From Lentzea albidocapillata subsp. violacea (GTDB lineage: Bacteria; Actinomycetota; Actinomycetes; Mycobacteriales; Pseudonocardiaceae): DNA of 64,000 bases. A model generated the notes under the pieces. That model made no database searches, had not been told where the DNA came from, and saw only the letters and a program-made list of their open reading frames with translations. The stretch covers positions 248,001 through 312,000 of the forward strand of contig NZ_FNET01000006.1 in NCBI RefSeq assembly GCF_900100275.1, in the 5' to 3' direction. The position numbers and the translations under genes are program-made. Every line of letters begins with the position of its first letter. The first letter of the stretch is position 1. Shown here one piece after another: positions 51,445 to 60,096 of the stretch.

Positions 51445-52035
51445 TTAGAACACCTGCGTCAGAGCGATCACGGCGAACACCGCGAAGACCACTCCGGCCA
51501 CCCGCTGGATCCAGTGCGTCGGCAACCGCCCGGCGAGCTTGCGGCCCACCAGGACCGCCAGCCCTGCCACGGCGACCAGCGCGAGCCAGGCGCCGAGGCC
51601 GACGGCCAGCGGTTCGCCGTACCTGGCGGTGATGCCGGCGGTCGCGAGCTGCGAGGCGTCACCCCACTCGGCCGCGAACAGCACGCCGAACGACGTCAGC
51701 GCCGCACGCCAGAACGGCACGGTGGCGCTTGTCCCCGCCTCGTCGGCGGAGTCCTCGTCACCCGAGAAGCCCTCCTTGAGCAGCATGAACGCACCCACGC
51801 CGAACAGCAGGGCGACCACTCCGGCGACCACTCGGTCGGGGAGCAGGGTGATGGCGGAGCCGAACGCGGCGGCTACCACGCTCTGCACGGCGAACGCGGC
51901 GACGACGCCGACGAACACCGGCCAGGCGCGGTAGCGCGTGGTCAGCACCAAAGTGGCGACCATGGTCTTGTCCGGGAGCTCGACGAGGAACACCACCGCG
52001 AAGGCGGTGATGAACGCGAGCAATGAAGTGGCCAC
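51445..52035 (-). CDS. TMEM165/GDT1 family cation transporter
   Basis: A 196-residue membrane protein with two repeats of three helices. The family motifs are VFLVELPDKTMVATLVL in the first and LFAAEWGDASQLATAGI in the second; the acidic residues line the cation path. Members export Mn2+ (MneA/Mnx) or handle Ca2+. A charged cytoplasmic loop (GDEDSADEAGT) joins the halves. GTG 52035 has GGAGG 5 bases upstream; that site is inside a hairpin of the leader RNA (52041-52072). Confidence 0.9.
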   Translation of the reverse strand: MATSLLAFITAFAVVFLVELPDKTMVATLVLTTRYRAWPVFVGVVAAFAVQSVVAAAFGSAITLLPDRVVAGVVALLFGVGAFMLLKEGFSGDEDSADEAGTSATVPFWRAALTSFGVLFAAEWGDASQLATAGITARYGEPLAVGLGAWLALVAVAGLAVLVGRKLAGRLPTHWIQRVAGVVFAVFAVIALTQVF

Positions 52036-52040
52036 GAGGT

Positions 52041-52141
52041 CCTCCACGTCCGAATACGAACCCGGACGGAGGCGCGACAGACCCCGACCAGGCATGCTGC
52101 AACCTGGCCGGAGGTCTCGTTCGCCCGACATGAACATCGGG
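52041..52141 (-). promoter_or_regulatory. structured leader RNA that can mask the ribosome-binding site
   Basis: Read on the minus strand, three hairpins in a row precede the transporter gene: CCCGA/TCGGG (52124-52141); a long stem with GACC...GGTC ends and a CCAGG/CCTGG core (52080-52116); and CCTCCGTCCG pairing with CGGACG-T-GGAGG (52041-52072). The last one includes the GGAGG ribosome-binding site. This is a layout expected of a translational riboswitch or attenuator. Related transporters are under the yybP-ykoY Mn2+ riboswitch, but its conserved GGGGAGUA loop is not seen. Confidence 0.5.
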
Positions 52142-52354
52142 TGTGGGACCGGATCCACTCGAAGGCGGATCAGTATGTCGATCTCCACGCCACCGGCTGC
52201 GAACTCCGGTGGGAACTACTCCCCTCTGGCGCACACATCGTAACCGACGCATGTCACCCACAAGGCGTGACCTCGCGCACGGGACCTTGGTCCCGATCGT
52301 GGACGGGACCGTCGTACCTGATGGTGGCCATGATCCAGACCTACGCTCGAAGAC
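52142..52354 (+). other. intergenic region upstream of cydA
   Basis: This 213-base stretch has no gene I can support. It must contain the promoters of the leader RNA (leftward) and of cydA (rightward). I see no clear -10/-35 pair, and no obvious Rex or DosR-type palindrome by eye. The cydA GTG at 52355 has only a weak GAAG upstream. Confidence 0.5.
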
Positions 52355-53809
52355 GTGGAAGTACTCGAACTCGCGCGGTGGCAGTTCGGCATCACCACCG
52401 TCTACCACTTTCTGATGGTGCCGCTGACGATCGGCCTTTCCCTGCTCGTCGCGGGGATGCAGACCGCGTGGGTGCGCACGGGCAACGAGCGCTACTACAA
52501 GATGACGAAGTTCTGGGGGAAGCTCCTCCTGATCAACTTCGCCATGGGCGTCGTGACGGGCATCGTGCAGGAGTTCCAGTTCGGCATGGCCTGGAGCGCC
52601 TACTCGCGGTTCGTCGGTGACGTGTTCGGCGCTCCGCTCGCGATGGAGGGGATCGTCGCCTTCTTCGTCGAGTCGACGTTCCTCGGCCTGTGGATCTTCG
52701 GCTGGGACAAGCTGCCGAAGAAGGTCCACCTCGCCTGCGCCTGGGCGTTCAGCCTCGCGACGATGGCCAGCGCGTACTTCATCCTCGCCGCCAACTCGTG
52801 GATGCAGCACCCGGTCGGCATCGAGATGCACGAGGGCCGTCCGCGCCTCACCTCGATCTGGGCCGTTCTCACCAACAACACGACGCTCGCGGCGTTCCCG
52901 CACACCATCGCGGGCGCGTTCGCGGTCTCCGCCGCGTTCCTCGTGGGCATCGCCGCCTGGCACCTGCACCGGAAGTCGGAGGAGGAACGCGTCTGGCGCA
53001 GCTCGCTCAAGCTCGGCACCTGGGTCGGCGTGGTGGCGTTCAGCGCACTCGCGATCAGCGGTGACCTGCAGGGCAAGCTCATGTTCGAGCAGCAGCCGAT
53101 GAAGATGGCCGCCGCGGAAGCGTTGTGCCACACCGAACAGCCCGCGAGCTTCAGCATCTTCGCGATCGGCGACGTCACCAGGCCCGACTGTGAGAACGTC
53201 AAGAGCATCACGGTGCCCGCGCTGCTGAGCTTCTTGGCGCACAACGACTTCACCAGCGAGGTCAAGGGCATCCAGGACCTTGTCCCGATGTACCAGGAGA
53301 AGTACGGCGAGTTCTACCCGGTCGACGAACGGCTGGGTGAGCTCAGCGGCCAGCCGATCGACTACGTGCCCGCGCTTCCCGTGACGTACTGGGGTTTCCG
53401 GTTGATGATCGGGTTCGGTGGCATCTCGGCCGGCCTCGGTGTCCTCATGCTCTGGCTGACCCGCAAGAACCGGACGCCCACCGGATGGTGGTTCCCGGCT
53501 CTCGGCCTCGCCGGCATCGCGACGCCCTTCCTGGCCAACAGCGCGGGCTGGATCTTCACGGAGATGGGGCGGCAGCCGTTCGTGGTCGTGCCGAACCCGA
53601 CGGGGATCGACGGGGTCTGGATGTTCACCGCGCAGGCGGTCTCGAACAGCACCCCCGGCGAGATCCTGACCTCGCTCATCGCGCTCACCACGGTCTACAG
53701 CGTGCTGGCGGTCGTGGAGATCTACCTGATCCGCAAGTACGTCAGAGGCGGGATACCGGGCGTACTGCCCCAGAAGACCGACGACGGCGCCCTGGCGTTC
53801 GCGTACTAG
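52355..53809 (+). CDS. cydA: cytochrome bd oxidase subunit I
   Basis: A 484-residue CydA with about nine helices. It holds the haems and the quinol site of the high-affinity bd oxidase. Seen: axial His near the start (LARWQFGITTVYHFLMVPLT), LLINFAMGVVTGIVQEFQFG, HPVGIEMHEGRPRLTS, and GWIFTEMGRQPF with the conserved Glu/Met region. The Q-loop is short, as in actinobacteria. It is the first gene of cydA-cydB-cydDC. Confidence 0.96.
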   Translation: MEVLELARWQFGITTVYHFLMVPLTIGLSLLVAGMQTAWVRTGNERYYKMTKFWGKLLLINFAMGVVTGIVQEFQFGMAWSAYSRFVGDVFGAPLAMEGIVAFFVESTFLGLWIFGWDKLPKKVHLACAWAFSLATMASAYFILAANSWMQHPVGIEMHEGRPRLTSIWAVLTNNTTLAAFPHTIAGAFAVSAAFLVGIAAWHLHRKSEEERVWRSSLKLGTWVGVVAFSALAISGDLQGKLMFEQQPMKMAAAEALCHTEQPASFSIFAIGDVTRPDCENVKSITVPALLSFLAHNDFTSEVKGIQDLVPMYQEKYGEFYPVDERLGELSGQPIDYVPALPVTYWGFRLMIGFGGISAGLGVLMLWLTRKNRTPTGWWFPALGLAGIATPFLANSAGWIFTEMGRQPFVVVPNPTGIDGVWMFTAQAVSNSTPGEILTSLIALTTVYSVLAVVEIYLIRKYVRGGIPGVLPQKTDDGALAFAY

Positions 53810-53821
53810 GGGAGAGGCGAC

Positions 53822-54793
53822 GTGGAAACGCTCTGGTTCGTGCTGATCGCCGTGCTGTGGCTCGGCTATCTGTTCCTCGAAGGTTTCGACTTCGGTGTCG
53901 GCATGCTGCTGCCCGTCCTGGGCCGCGACAACGCCGAACGCCGGGTCATGATCAACACCATCGGGCCGGTCTGGGACGGCAACGAGGTGTGGCTCATCGT
54001 CGCGATCGGTGCCACGTTCGCGGCCTTCCCCGGCTGGTATGCGGCGCTTCTGAGCGCCGTGTACCTGCCGCTAACTTTGTTCCTGATCGCGCTGATCGGC
54101 CGTGGCGTGGCGTTCGACTACCGCGGCAAGGTCGACAACCCGCGCTGGCGAAAGGCTTGGGACTTCACGATCGTCGCGGGCTCGTGGATCGCCACGCTCT
54201 GCGTCGGCCTGCTGATCTCGACGACGGTGCTGGGCCTGCCGATCGACGCGAACGGTGACCGCGTGGGCTCGCCCTTCGCGGCCATCAGGCTCGACACGAT
54301 CGTTGGCGCGTTTGCCTTCGCGGGTTACGCACTGGTGCACGGCGCGGTCTTCACGGCGTTGAAGACCGAGGGCGAGATCCGCGAACGGGCCCGCCGCGTC
54401 GCGATCACGCTGGCACCGGTGGCCCTGCTGCCGCTCATCGCGCTGCTCGCCATCGTCGCCGGGCTCTGGGCGGGCGTGGTAGCGCTGATCCTCGCCGCCG
54501 CGATGTGGCGACTGCTCGCGAACCGCGACGGCCAGTCGTTCGCGTTGATGGGCCTGGCGATCGCGGCGAGCGTCGCGATCCTGTTCGGCTCGCTCTACCC
54601 GAACGTCCTGCCGTCGACGCTGAACGACGCGTGGACGCTCACGATCGCCAACACGGCGTCGAGCCCGTACACGCTGCAGGTGATCACGTGGGTCGCCGGC
54701 TTCGGCACGCCCGCCGTGCTCGTCTACCAGGGCTGGACCTACTGGGTGTTCCGCAAGCGCATCGGCGTCAAGCACATCCCCGCGGCGCACTGA
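53822..54793 (+). CDS. cydB: cytochrome bd oxidase subunit II
   Basis: A 323-residue CydB with eight to nine helices. Typical are the start WLGYLFLEGFDFGVGMLLP, then TIGPVWDGNEVWLIVAIGAT and AFPGWYAALLSAVYLPL. It forms the structural half of the bd oxidase with CydA. GTG 53822 lies 12 bases after cydA and its end 1 base before cydDC, so the three are one transcript. Confidence 0.96.
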   Translation: METLWFVLIAVLWLGYLFLEGFDFGVGMLLPVLGRDNAERRVMINTIGPVWDGNEVWLIVAIGATFAAFPGWYAALLSAVYLPLTLFLIALIGRGVAFDYRGKVDNPRWRKAWDFTIVAGSWIATLCVGLLISTTVLGLPIDANGDRVGSPFAAIRLDTIVGAFAFAGYALVHGAVFTALKTEGEIRERARRVAITLAPVALLPLIALLAIVAGLWAGVVALILAAAMWRLLANRDGQSFALMGLAIAASVAILFGSLYPNVLPSTLNDAWTLTIANTASSPYTLQVITWVAGFGTPAVLVYQGWTYWVFRKRIGVKHIPAAH

Positions 54794-54794
54794 G

Positions 54795-57788
54795 ATGAGA
54801 AGAGGCCCGCTGGGAGCTCTGCCCCAGCTCTCCAGGAACGCCAGGCGCGCCCTCGTCGGGGTGGGCGCGCTGGCGTTCCTCAACGCCCTGGCGCTCGTCG
54901 CCCAGGCCGTCGCGCTGGCGTCGGTGATCACGACCCGCGAAGGCCTTCCGCTGCTGGCCGTGGCGATCCTGGCGCGCGCGGGTCTGTCGTGGGCGACGGA
55001 GTCCGCTGCCGCCCGTGCCGCCGCCGGCGCGAAGGAGGAGCTGCGGACCCAGCTGCTGGCCAAGTCGTTCGAACGCGGTCCCGGCTGGATCGCCGACCGC
55101 GGCACGGCCGAGCTGTCGGTGCTCGCCACCAAGAGCCTCGACGCGCTCGACGCCTACTTCACCCGCTACCTGCCCGCGCTGGTCACGGCCGTGATCGTGC
55201 CGCCGCTGGCCGGTGCGTGGATTCTCTTCACCGACTGGCCGTCGGCCGTGCTGATCGCGGTCACGGTGCCGCTGATCCCGGTCTTCGCCGCGTTGATCGG
55301 CTGGTACACCGAGAAGCGCGTCCGCAAGGCCGCCGACGTCACGGAACTGCTGAGCGCCCAGCTCCTCGAACTGCTCCGCGCCCTCCCGGTCCTGACCGTC
55401 TTCGGCCGCGCCAAGCAGCAGGCCGGTGCGGTGAAGCAGATCGGTGAGCAGCACCGCAAGGCCACGATGGGCACGCTCCGGATCGCGTTCCTGTCCGCGC
55501 TGGTGCTGGAGATCGCCGCGTCGCTGTCGGTCGCGCTGATCGCGGTCGGCGTCGGCATCCGGCTCGTGCACGGCGACATGACGCTGATGACCGCGCTGGT
55601 GGTGCTGATCCTGGCGCCCGAGTGCTACCTGCCGTTGCGCGCGGCCGGTGCCGCCCACCACGCCAGCGAGGACGGCCTCGAAGCGGTCCGGCGGGTCGCC
55701 GAGGTGGTCGAGCACGAGGACAAGGCCCGGCCGCGGCTGCCAGGCGGTTCGGTCCATGTCGACAACCTGCGCGTCCTGCGCCGAGGCGGTTTCGCACCGG
55801 ATGGCATCAGCTTCGATGTGCGGCCAGGGGAGATCTATCGACTTGAAGGCGCGAGTGGTGCCGGTAAGTCGACGACGTTCCAGGTGCTGCTGGGCTTCGT
55901 GGAGCCGACGGACGGCACCGCGTTCGTGGCCGGCGACATCGCGTACGTGCCGCAGAAGCCCGCCTTCGCCGCCGCCACGCCACGCGCCGAGCTGGAGCTC
56001 ACGGTTCCCGGCGCCGAGGACATCGAGCAGGTCGCGGACGAGGTCGTGGCCGTGCATCTACTCGATCGTCAGATCACCGACCTCTCGACCGGTGAACGCC
56101 AACGTGTCGCAGTCGCGCGCGCCCTGCTGAGGGTTCGGCACGGCGCGACGGTGCTGCTTCTCGACGAACCGACCGCGCACCTCGACCCGGTGACAAGTCG
56201 CAAAGTCGACAAAGCGATCAAGAGAGCCAGCGACACGGCGGCCGTTGTCCTCGCCTCGCACCGCGACAAGGAGACGACTGAGGACGAGACGGTCAACAGG
56301 GTCGTCACCGAGGAGACACAGGCCGAACGCCCGAAGCGCCTGCCGATCCCGTGGAAGGGCGCCGGGCTGGGCATCCTCGCGGCCGTCGCGGGCATCGCGT
56401 TGACCGCCCTGGCCGCCCACCTGATCGCCCGCGCCGCCGAGATGCCGCCGATCCTGACGCTGTCCGTGCTGGTGGTGGGCGTGCGGACGTTCGCACTCAG
56501 CAAGGGTGTGCTGCGGTACGTCGAGCGTCTGGTCACTCACGACGAGACGTTCCGCCTCGCGAACGGCCTGCGCGCCGAGCTGTGGTTGCGGCTCGTGCGG
56601 ACCCAACGGCGCGACGGGCTGCAACGGCTCGTGGAGGACACCGACACGGTTCGCGACCTCGTGCCGCGTGTGCTGCTGCCGCCGGTGGTGGCCATCGGCG
56701 CGGGTATCGCGACCACGATCCTGTTCGCGTTCATCGATCCGGCCGCCGCGCTGACGCTGGGCGGTCTGCTGCTCGCGGCCGGCCTGGCGGCACCTGCCGT
56801 CGCCGTGTGGATGGAACGGCGAGCCAGCACGAAGCTCGCCAGGGGCCGCCGCAAGGTCGCCCGCGACACGATCAACGCCCTCGTCGCCGCACCGGACCTC
56901 ATCGCGCACGACGCCCACCACCGCCTGCTGGCCCAGCTGCACGCCGAGGACGTCGAGCTCGCGGGCCAGACCCGCCGGCAAGCGTTTGGCACGGGCGCGG
57001 CCACGGCGATCGTCCTGCTCGCGACCGGTGCGGCGGCCCTGCTCTGCGCCACGACCGGCAACCCGGTGCTGGGTCTGGTGCCGCTCGCGCTCGCCGAACC
57101 GCTGGCCGCGTTGCCGCTCGCCGCCCAGCAGCGCAGGGCGTTGCGGGAAGCGAGCGCCCGGCTGCAGTTCGACGCGCCGGAACGTCCAGAACAGCAGCGC
57201 GGCAAGCGGATCCGGCTGGAGAACGTCGACGTCCGCTGGCCCGGCGCGACCGAGCCGACGCTGCGAGACCTTCACCTGAACATCGAACCCGGCACGCACG
57301 TCGCGATCGTGGGACCGTCGGGCAGCGGCAAGTCGACGCTGTTCGCGCTGCTCCTGGGCTTCCTGCAGCCGGAGCGGGGGATCGTCGAACTGCCGCGCGC
57401 CACCTGGTGCCCGCAGGAGCCGATGCTGGTCAGCACGACCGTGAGGGAGAACCTGCGGATGTCGGGTCAGCACGACGACGAGGCGCTGCGCGACGCCCTG
57501 CGCAAGGCGTGCCTGCCGGAGTGGGCAGACCGGCTCGACACGGTGATCAGGCCGGACCAGGTGTCTGGCGGCGAGGCGCAACGGCTGGCGCTGGCACGGG
57601 CGTTGCTGCACGACGCCGACGTGGTGCTGCTCGACGAGCCCACCGCGCACCTGGACGAGCCGACCGCACGCCGGCTCCTGGAGCAGCTCAGGCAGGACGG
57701 CAGGACGGTCCTGCACATCACGCACCGCCCGGACGAGGCGGCGAGGGCGGATCTGGTGCTGGACCTCGGCACACCCGCATACCGTTGA
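54795..57788 (+). CDS. cydDC: CydDC fused ABC exporter
   Basis: A 997-residue fusion of CydD and CydC, which together export glutathione/cysteine-type reductants and are needed to assemble cytochrome bd. First half: six helices, Walker A EGASGAGKSTTF (about 350), signature LSTGERQRVAVARALL (about 430, not the usual LSGGQ), Walker B LLLDEPTAHLD (about 453). Second half: six helices, Walker A VGPSGSGKSTLFALL (about 839), signature VSGGEAQRLALARALL (about 922), Walker B VVLLDEPTAHLD. The fused form is common in actinobacteria. The altered first signature suggests one degenerate ATP site. Confidence 0.95.
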   Translation: MRRGPLGALPQLSRNARRALVGVGALAFLNALALVAQAVALASVITTREGLPLLAVAILARAGLSWATESAAARAAAGAKEELRTQLLAKSFERGPGWIADRGTAELSVLATKSLDALDAYFTRYLPALVTAVIVPPLAGAWILFTDWPSAVLIAVTVPLIPVFAALIGWYTEKRVRKAADVTELLSAQLLELLRALPVLTVFGRAKQQAGAVKQIGEQHRKATMGTLRIAFLSALVLEIAASLSVALIAVGVGIRLVHGDMTLMTALVVLILAPECYLPLRAAGAAHHASEDGLEAVRRVAEVVEHEDKARPRLPGGSVHVDNLRVLRRGGFAPDGISFDVRPGEIYRLEGASGAGKSTTFQVLLGFVEPTDGTAFVAGDIAYVPQKPAFAAATPRAELELTVPGAEDIEQVADEVVAVHLLDRQITDLSTGERQRVAVARALLRVRHGATVLLLDEPTAHLDPVTSRKVDKAIKRASDTAAVVLASHRDKETTEDETVNRVVTEETQAERPKRLPIPWKGAGLGILAAVAGIALTALAAHLIARAAEMPPILTLSVLVVGVRTFALSKGVLRYVERLVTHDETFRLANGLRAELWLRLVRTQRRDGLQRLVEDTDTVRDLVPRVLLPPVVAIGAGIATTILFAFIDPAAALTLGGLLLAAGLAAPAVAVWMERRASTKLARGRRKVARDTINALVAAPDLIAHDAHHRLLAQLHAEDVELAGQTRRQAFGTGAATAIVLLATGAAALLCATTGNPVLGLVPLALAEPLAALPLAAQQRRALREASARLQFDAPERPEQQRGKRIRLENVDVRWPGATEPTLRDLHLNIEPGTHVAIVGPSGSGKSTLFALLLGFLQPERGIVELPRATWCPQEPMLVSTTVRENLRMSGQHDDEALRDALRKACLPEWADRLDTVIRPDQVSGGEAQRLALARALLHDADVVLLDEPTAHLDEPTARRLLEQLRQDGRTVLHITHRPDEAARADLVLDLGTPAYR

Positions 57789-57793
57789 GAACC

Positions 57794-58900
57794 ATGGACC
57801 CCTCTCTGGCGCGGCGCGTGCTCGTCGCGTCCACCGAGATCACGTCGGCGGCGCTGGAAGACCCGGAGAACGTGCTGCGGCTCGTGGTGGAGGCGGCCGC
57901 GGAGATCGCGGACGCCGACCTCGGCCTCGCCATGCTCGCCACCGAGGACGACGACGGCACGCTGACGGTGGAGGCCTCCAGCGGCGAGCCGATCGTCGCG
58001 ACGCTGAGCCCGCGCAGTGCCGCCGCGAAGGCCGCGCGCACGGGCGTGCCGGTGATGGCCGACGACGTCACGAACGACCCGCGCACGGCTCCGTACGTGC
58101 CACCGCCGTTGCGCGTCTACGGACCGTTCGCGGTGGCGCCGTTCGGCACCTCGGACCGCAAGATCGGCGCTCTGGCGGTCTACCGCCGCAGGGACAAACC
58201 GCCGTTCACGCAGGAGACCGTGGACGTGCTGACGGCGTTCGCGGCCCAGGCGGGCCTCGCCGTCGTGCTGTCCGAGGGCTTCACGGCACGGCAGCGCGTC
58301 GCGGTCTACGAGGAGCGCGAACGCATCGCCCGCGACCTGCACGACGTGATCATCCAACGGCTCTACGGCGCCGGCGTGCAGATCAACCTGCTGCAACGGC
58401 GGCTGGGCAAGAAGCTCGACGCGGGTCAGCGCGCCCGGATCGAGGAGGCCGTCGACCTGGTCGACGAGACGATCGCCGAGGTCCGCGCGACCGTCCGCAA
58501 GCTGCGCAACACCGACCCGGCCGACTCCGCCGACCTGCACGACTCGATCAAGGCCGAGGTCCGCACGGCCGGCGAACTGCTCGGCTTCGCGCCACGCCTG
58601 CACGTGGCAGGCGACCTGGCGAACGTGCCACGCAAGCACGCCGACGACGCGCGGGCGGCGTTGCGTGAGGCGTTGTCGAACGTCGTGCGGCACTCAGGCG
58701 CGACGAACGTCCAGATCGACGTACGGCGCGATGAGAAGCACCTGCTGCTGCGCGTCGCCGACAACGGGTGCGGCATCCCGTCCGGCGTGACTCAGCGCGG
58801 GCTGCGGCACCTCGCCGAACGGGCGAAGTCCGCGAGCGGCGACTTCCGCGTGGTGAGCTCGCCGAACGGGACGACGCTCACCTGGTCCGTCCCCGTTTAG
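57794..58900 (+). CDS. GAF-domain sensor histidine kinase (DosS-like)
   Basis: A 368-residue soluble kinase: one GAF domain (about 10-165), a HisKA_3 dimerisation domain with the phosphorylated His in ERIARDLHDVIIQRLYG (about 176), and a HATPase_c domain (DNGCGIP, then LRHLAERAKSASGDFRV). It resembles the C-terminal part of the DosS/DosT oxygen sensors but has one GAF rather than two. ATG 57794 is 5 bases after the cydDC stop, suggesting cotranscription. It overlaps the convergent regulator by 23 bases. Confidence 0.9.
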   Translation: MDPSLARRVLVASTEITSAALEDPENVLRLVVEAAAEIADADLGLAMLATEDDDGTLTVEASSGEPIVATLSPRSAAAKAARTGVPVMADDVTNDPRTAPYVPPPLRVYGPFAVAPFGTSDRKIGALAVYRRRDKPPFTQETVDVLTAFAAQAGLAVVLSEGFTARQRVAVYEERERIARDLHDVIIQRLYGAGVQINLLQRRLGKKLDAGQRARIEEAVDLVDETIAEVRATVRKLRNTDPADSADLHDSIKAEVRTAGELLGFAPRLHVAGDLANVPRKHADDARAALREALSNVVRHSGATNVQIDVRRDEKHLLLRVADNGCGIPSGVTQRGLRHLAERAKSASGDFRVVSSPNGTTLTWSVPV

Positions 58901-59495
58901 CCACCCAGGCGGCGGCCTGCGTCCGCCGTTCCATACCGAGTTTGGAGAGCACGGACGTCACGTAGTTCTTGACGGTTTTCTCCGCAAGGAAGAGCCGTTC
59001 ACCGATTTGGCGGTTGGTGAGGCCCTCACCGATGAGTTCGAGCACGCGCTGTTCCTGGTCGGTGAGGCCGACCGGGGCCGGATTGCGCATCCGTTCGAGT
59101 ACTCGGCTTGTGGTCGCGGGATCCAGAAGGGACCGTCCAGCTGCGACCTCGCGCACGGCCGTGACGACGTCCTGACCCCGAACCTGCTTGAGCAGATACC
59201 CCGACGCCCCGGCCATGATCGCGCCGACGAGCGCTTCTTCGTCGTCGAATGCGGTCAGCACGAGGCAACGAATGCCAAGGTCCCGCAACGACCGGCACAG
59301 GTCGACCCCGCTGCCGTCCGGCAACTGGACGTCGACCACCGCCACGTCGGGCGGGGTCTTCCGAGCCCGTGTCACCGCCTCGTCGACGGAACCGGCCTCG
59401 GCGACGACCGAGATGTCCACCTCGTCGTCGAGCATCTCGCGCAGTCCTCTGCGCACAACTTCGTGATCATCAACCAACAGAACGCGCACTGGCAC
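58878..59495 (-). CDS. NarL/DosR-family response regulator
   Basis: A 205-residue regulator: receiver domain with VRVLLVDDHEVVRRGLREML, phospho-acceptor Asp in VAVVDVQLPDGSGVD (about residue 52) and Lys in GYLLKQVRGQD; LuxR-type helix-turn-helix in LTDQEQRVLELIGEGLTNRQ and LFLAEKTVKNYVTSVLSKLG. It is close to DevR/DosR in sequence style. GTG 59495 has GGTGG upstream. It is encoded tail to tail with the GAF kinase (23-base overlap), its probable partner, next to the cyd operon. Confidence 0.92.
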   Translation of the reverse strand: MPVRVLLVDDHEVVRRGLREMLDDEVDISVVAEAGSVDEAVTRARKTPPDVAVVDVQLPDGSGVDLCRSLRDLGIRCLVLTAFDDEEALVGAIMAGASGYLLKQVRGQDVVTAVREVAAGRSLLDPATTSRVLERMRNPAPVGLTDQEQRVLELIGEGLTNRQIGERLFLAEKTVKNYVTSVLSKLGMERRTQAAAWVAKRGRTR

Positions 59496-59556
59496 GAATC
59501 CACCGTACGTCGAATGGCTGTTCCTGAGTGTGACTCGAATTGGCACAGTTCTTGTC

Positions 59557-60051
59557 ATGGCAGAAGGCTCGGTACGACCGGTCGAGGAAGCAGATCGCAT
59601 AGTTGTCGCCCGACTGGTTCTCGAGCTATGGGGAGCGCACACCTCCGTCGCGCACGGCGAGGTGTTCTTCCCGGCGAGTCTGCCGGGCTTCCTCGTGGAG
59701 AAGCAGGGCCAGGTGCTGGGCCTGCTGACCTACGCGGTGGCGAACAACCAGCTGGAGATCGTCACGATCGACGCACTTCGGCGAGGCCGTGGCGTCGGCA
59801 CCGCGCTGGTCGACGCCACGGTCCGTCAAGCGCGCACGCTCGGATGCAACCGGGTGCGCCTGACGACCACCAACGACAACCTCGACGCGGTCCGCTTCTA
59901 CCAGCGCCGCGGGTTCAAGCTGGTGGCGCTCAGACCGGACGCCGTCCGTGAAGCACGCAAGCTCAAGCCCGAGATCCCGGCGGTCGGTGAGTTCGGTATC
60001 CCCATCACGGACGAGCTGGACCTGGAACGATGGGTTGCGCCCCGGCAGTAG
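59557..60051 (+). CDS. GNAT family N-acetyltransferase
   Basis: A 164-residue GNAT enzyme transferring acetyl from acetyl-CoA. The CoA-binding motif A is IDALRRGRGVGTALVDATVR; motif B includes NLDAVRFYQRRGFKLVAL. The substrate cannot be deduced. ATG 59557 is preferred over GTG 59530 because the domain starts soon after (SVRPVEEAD). Its stop codon overlaps the first DnaA box of the cluster at 60049. Confidence 0.88.
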   Translation: MAEGSVRPVEEADRIVVARLVLELWGAHTSVAHGEVFFPASLPGFLVEKQGQVLGLLTYAVANNQLEIVTIDALRRGRGVGTALVDATVRQARTLGCNRVRLTTTNDNLDAVRFYQRRGFKLVALRPDAVREARKLKPEIPAVGEFGIPITDELDLERWVAPRQ

Positions 60052-60090
60052 TCCACAGGCATCCACAGCCTTGTCCACAGGTTGTGCACA
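60049..60090. promoter_or_regulatory. cluster of four DnaA-box-like sites
   Basis: TAGTCCACA (60049), GCATCCACA (60059), TTGTCCACA (60071) and TTGTGCACA (60082), all on the plus strand with starts 10-12 bases apart, about one helical turn. The third is the consensus box and the others differ at one to three positions. They lie in the 45-base gap between the acetyltransferase and macro-domain genes, which converge. Confidence 0.7.
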
Positions 60091-60096
60091 TGGGTC

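Noticed and set aside
52041..52141. Firm call of a yybP-ykoY manganese riboswitch
   Set aside because: The position is right but the conserved GGGGAGUA loop sequence is not visible by eye, so only a structured leader is claimed.
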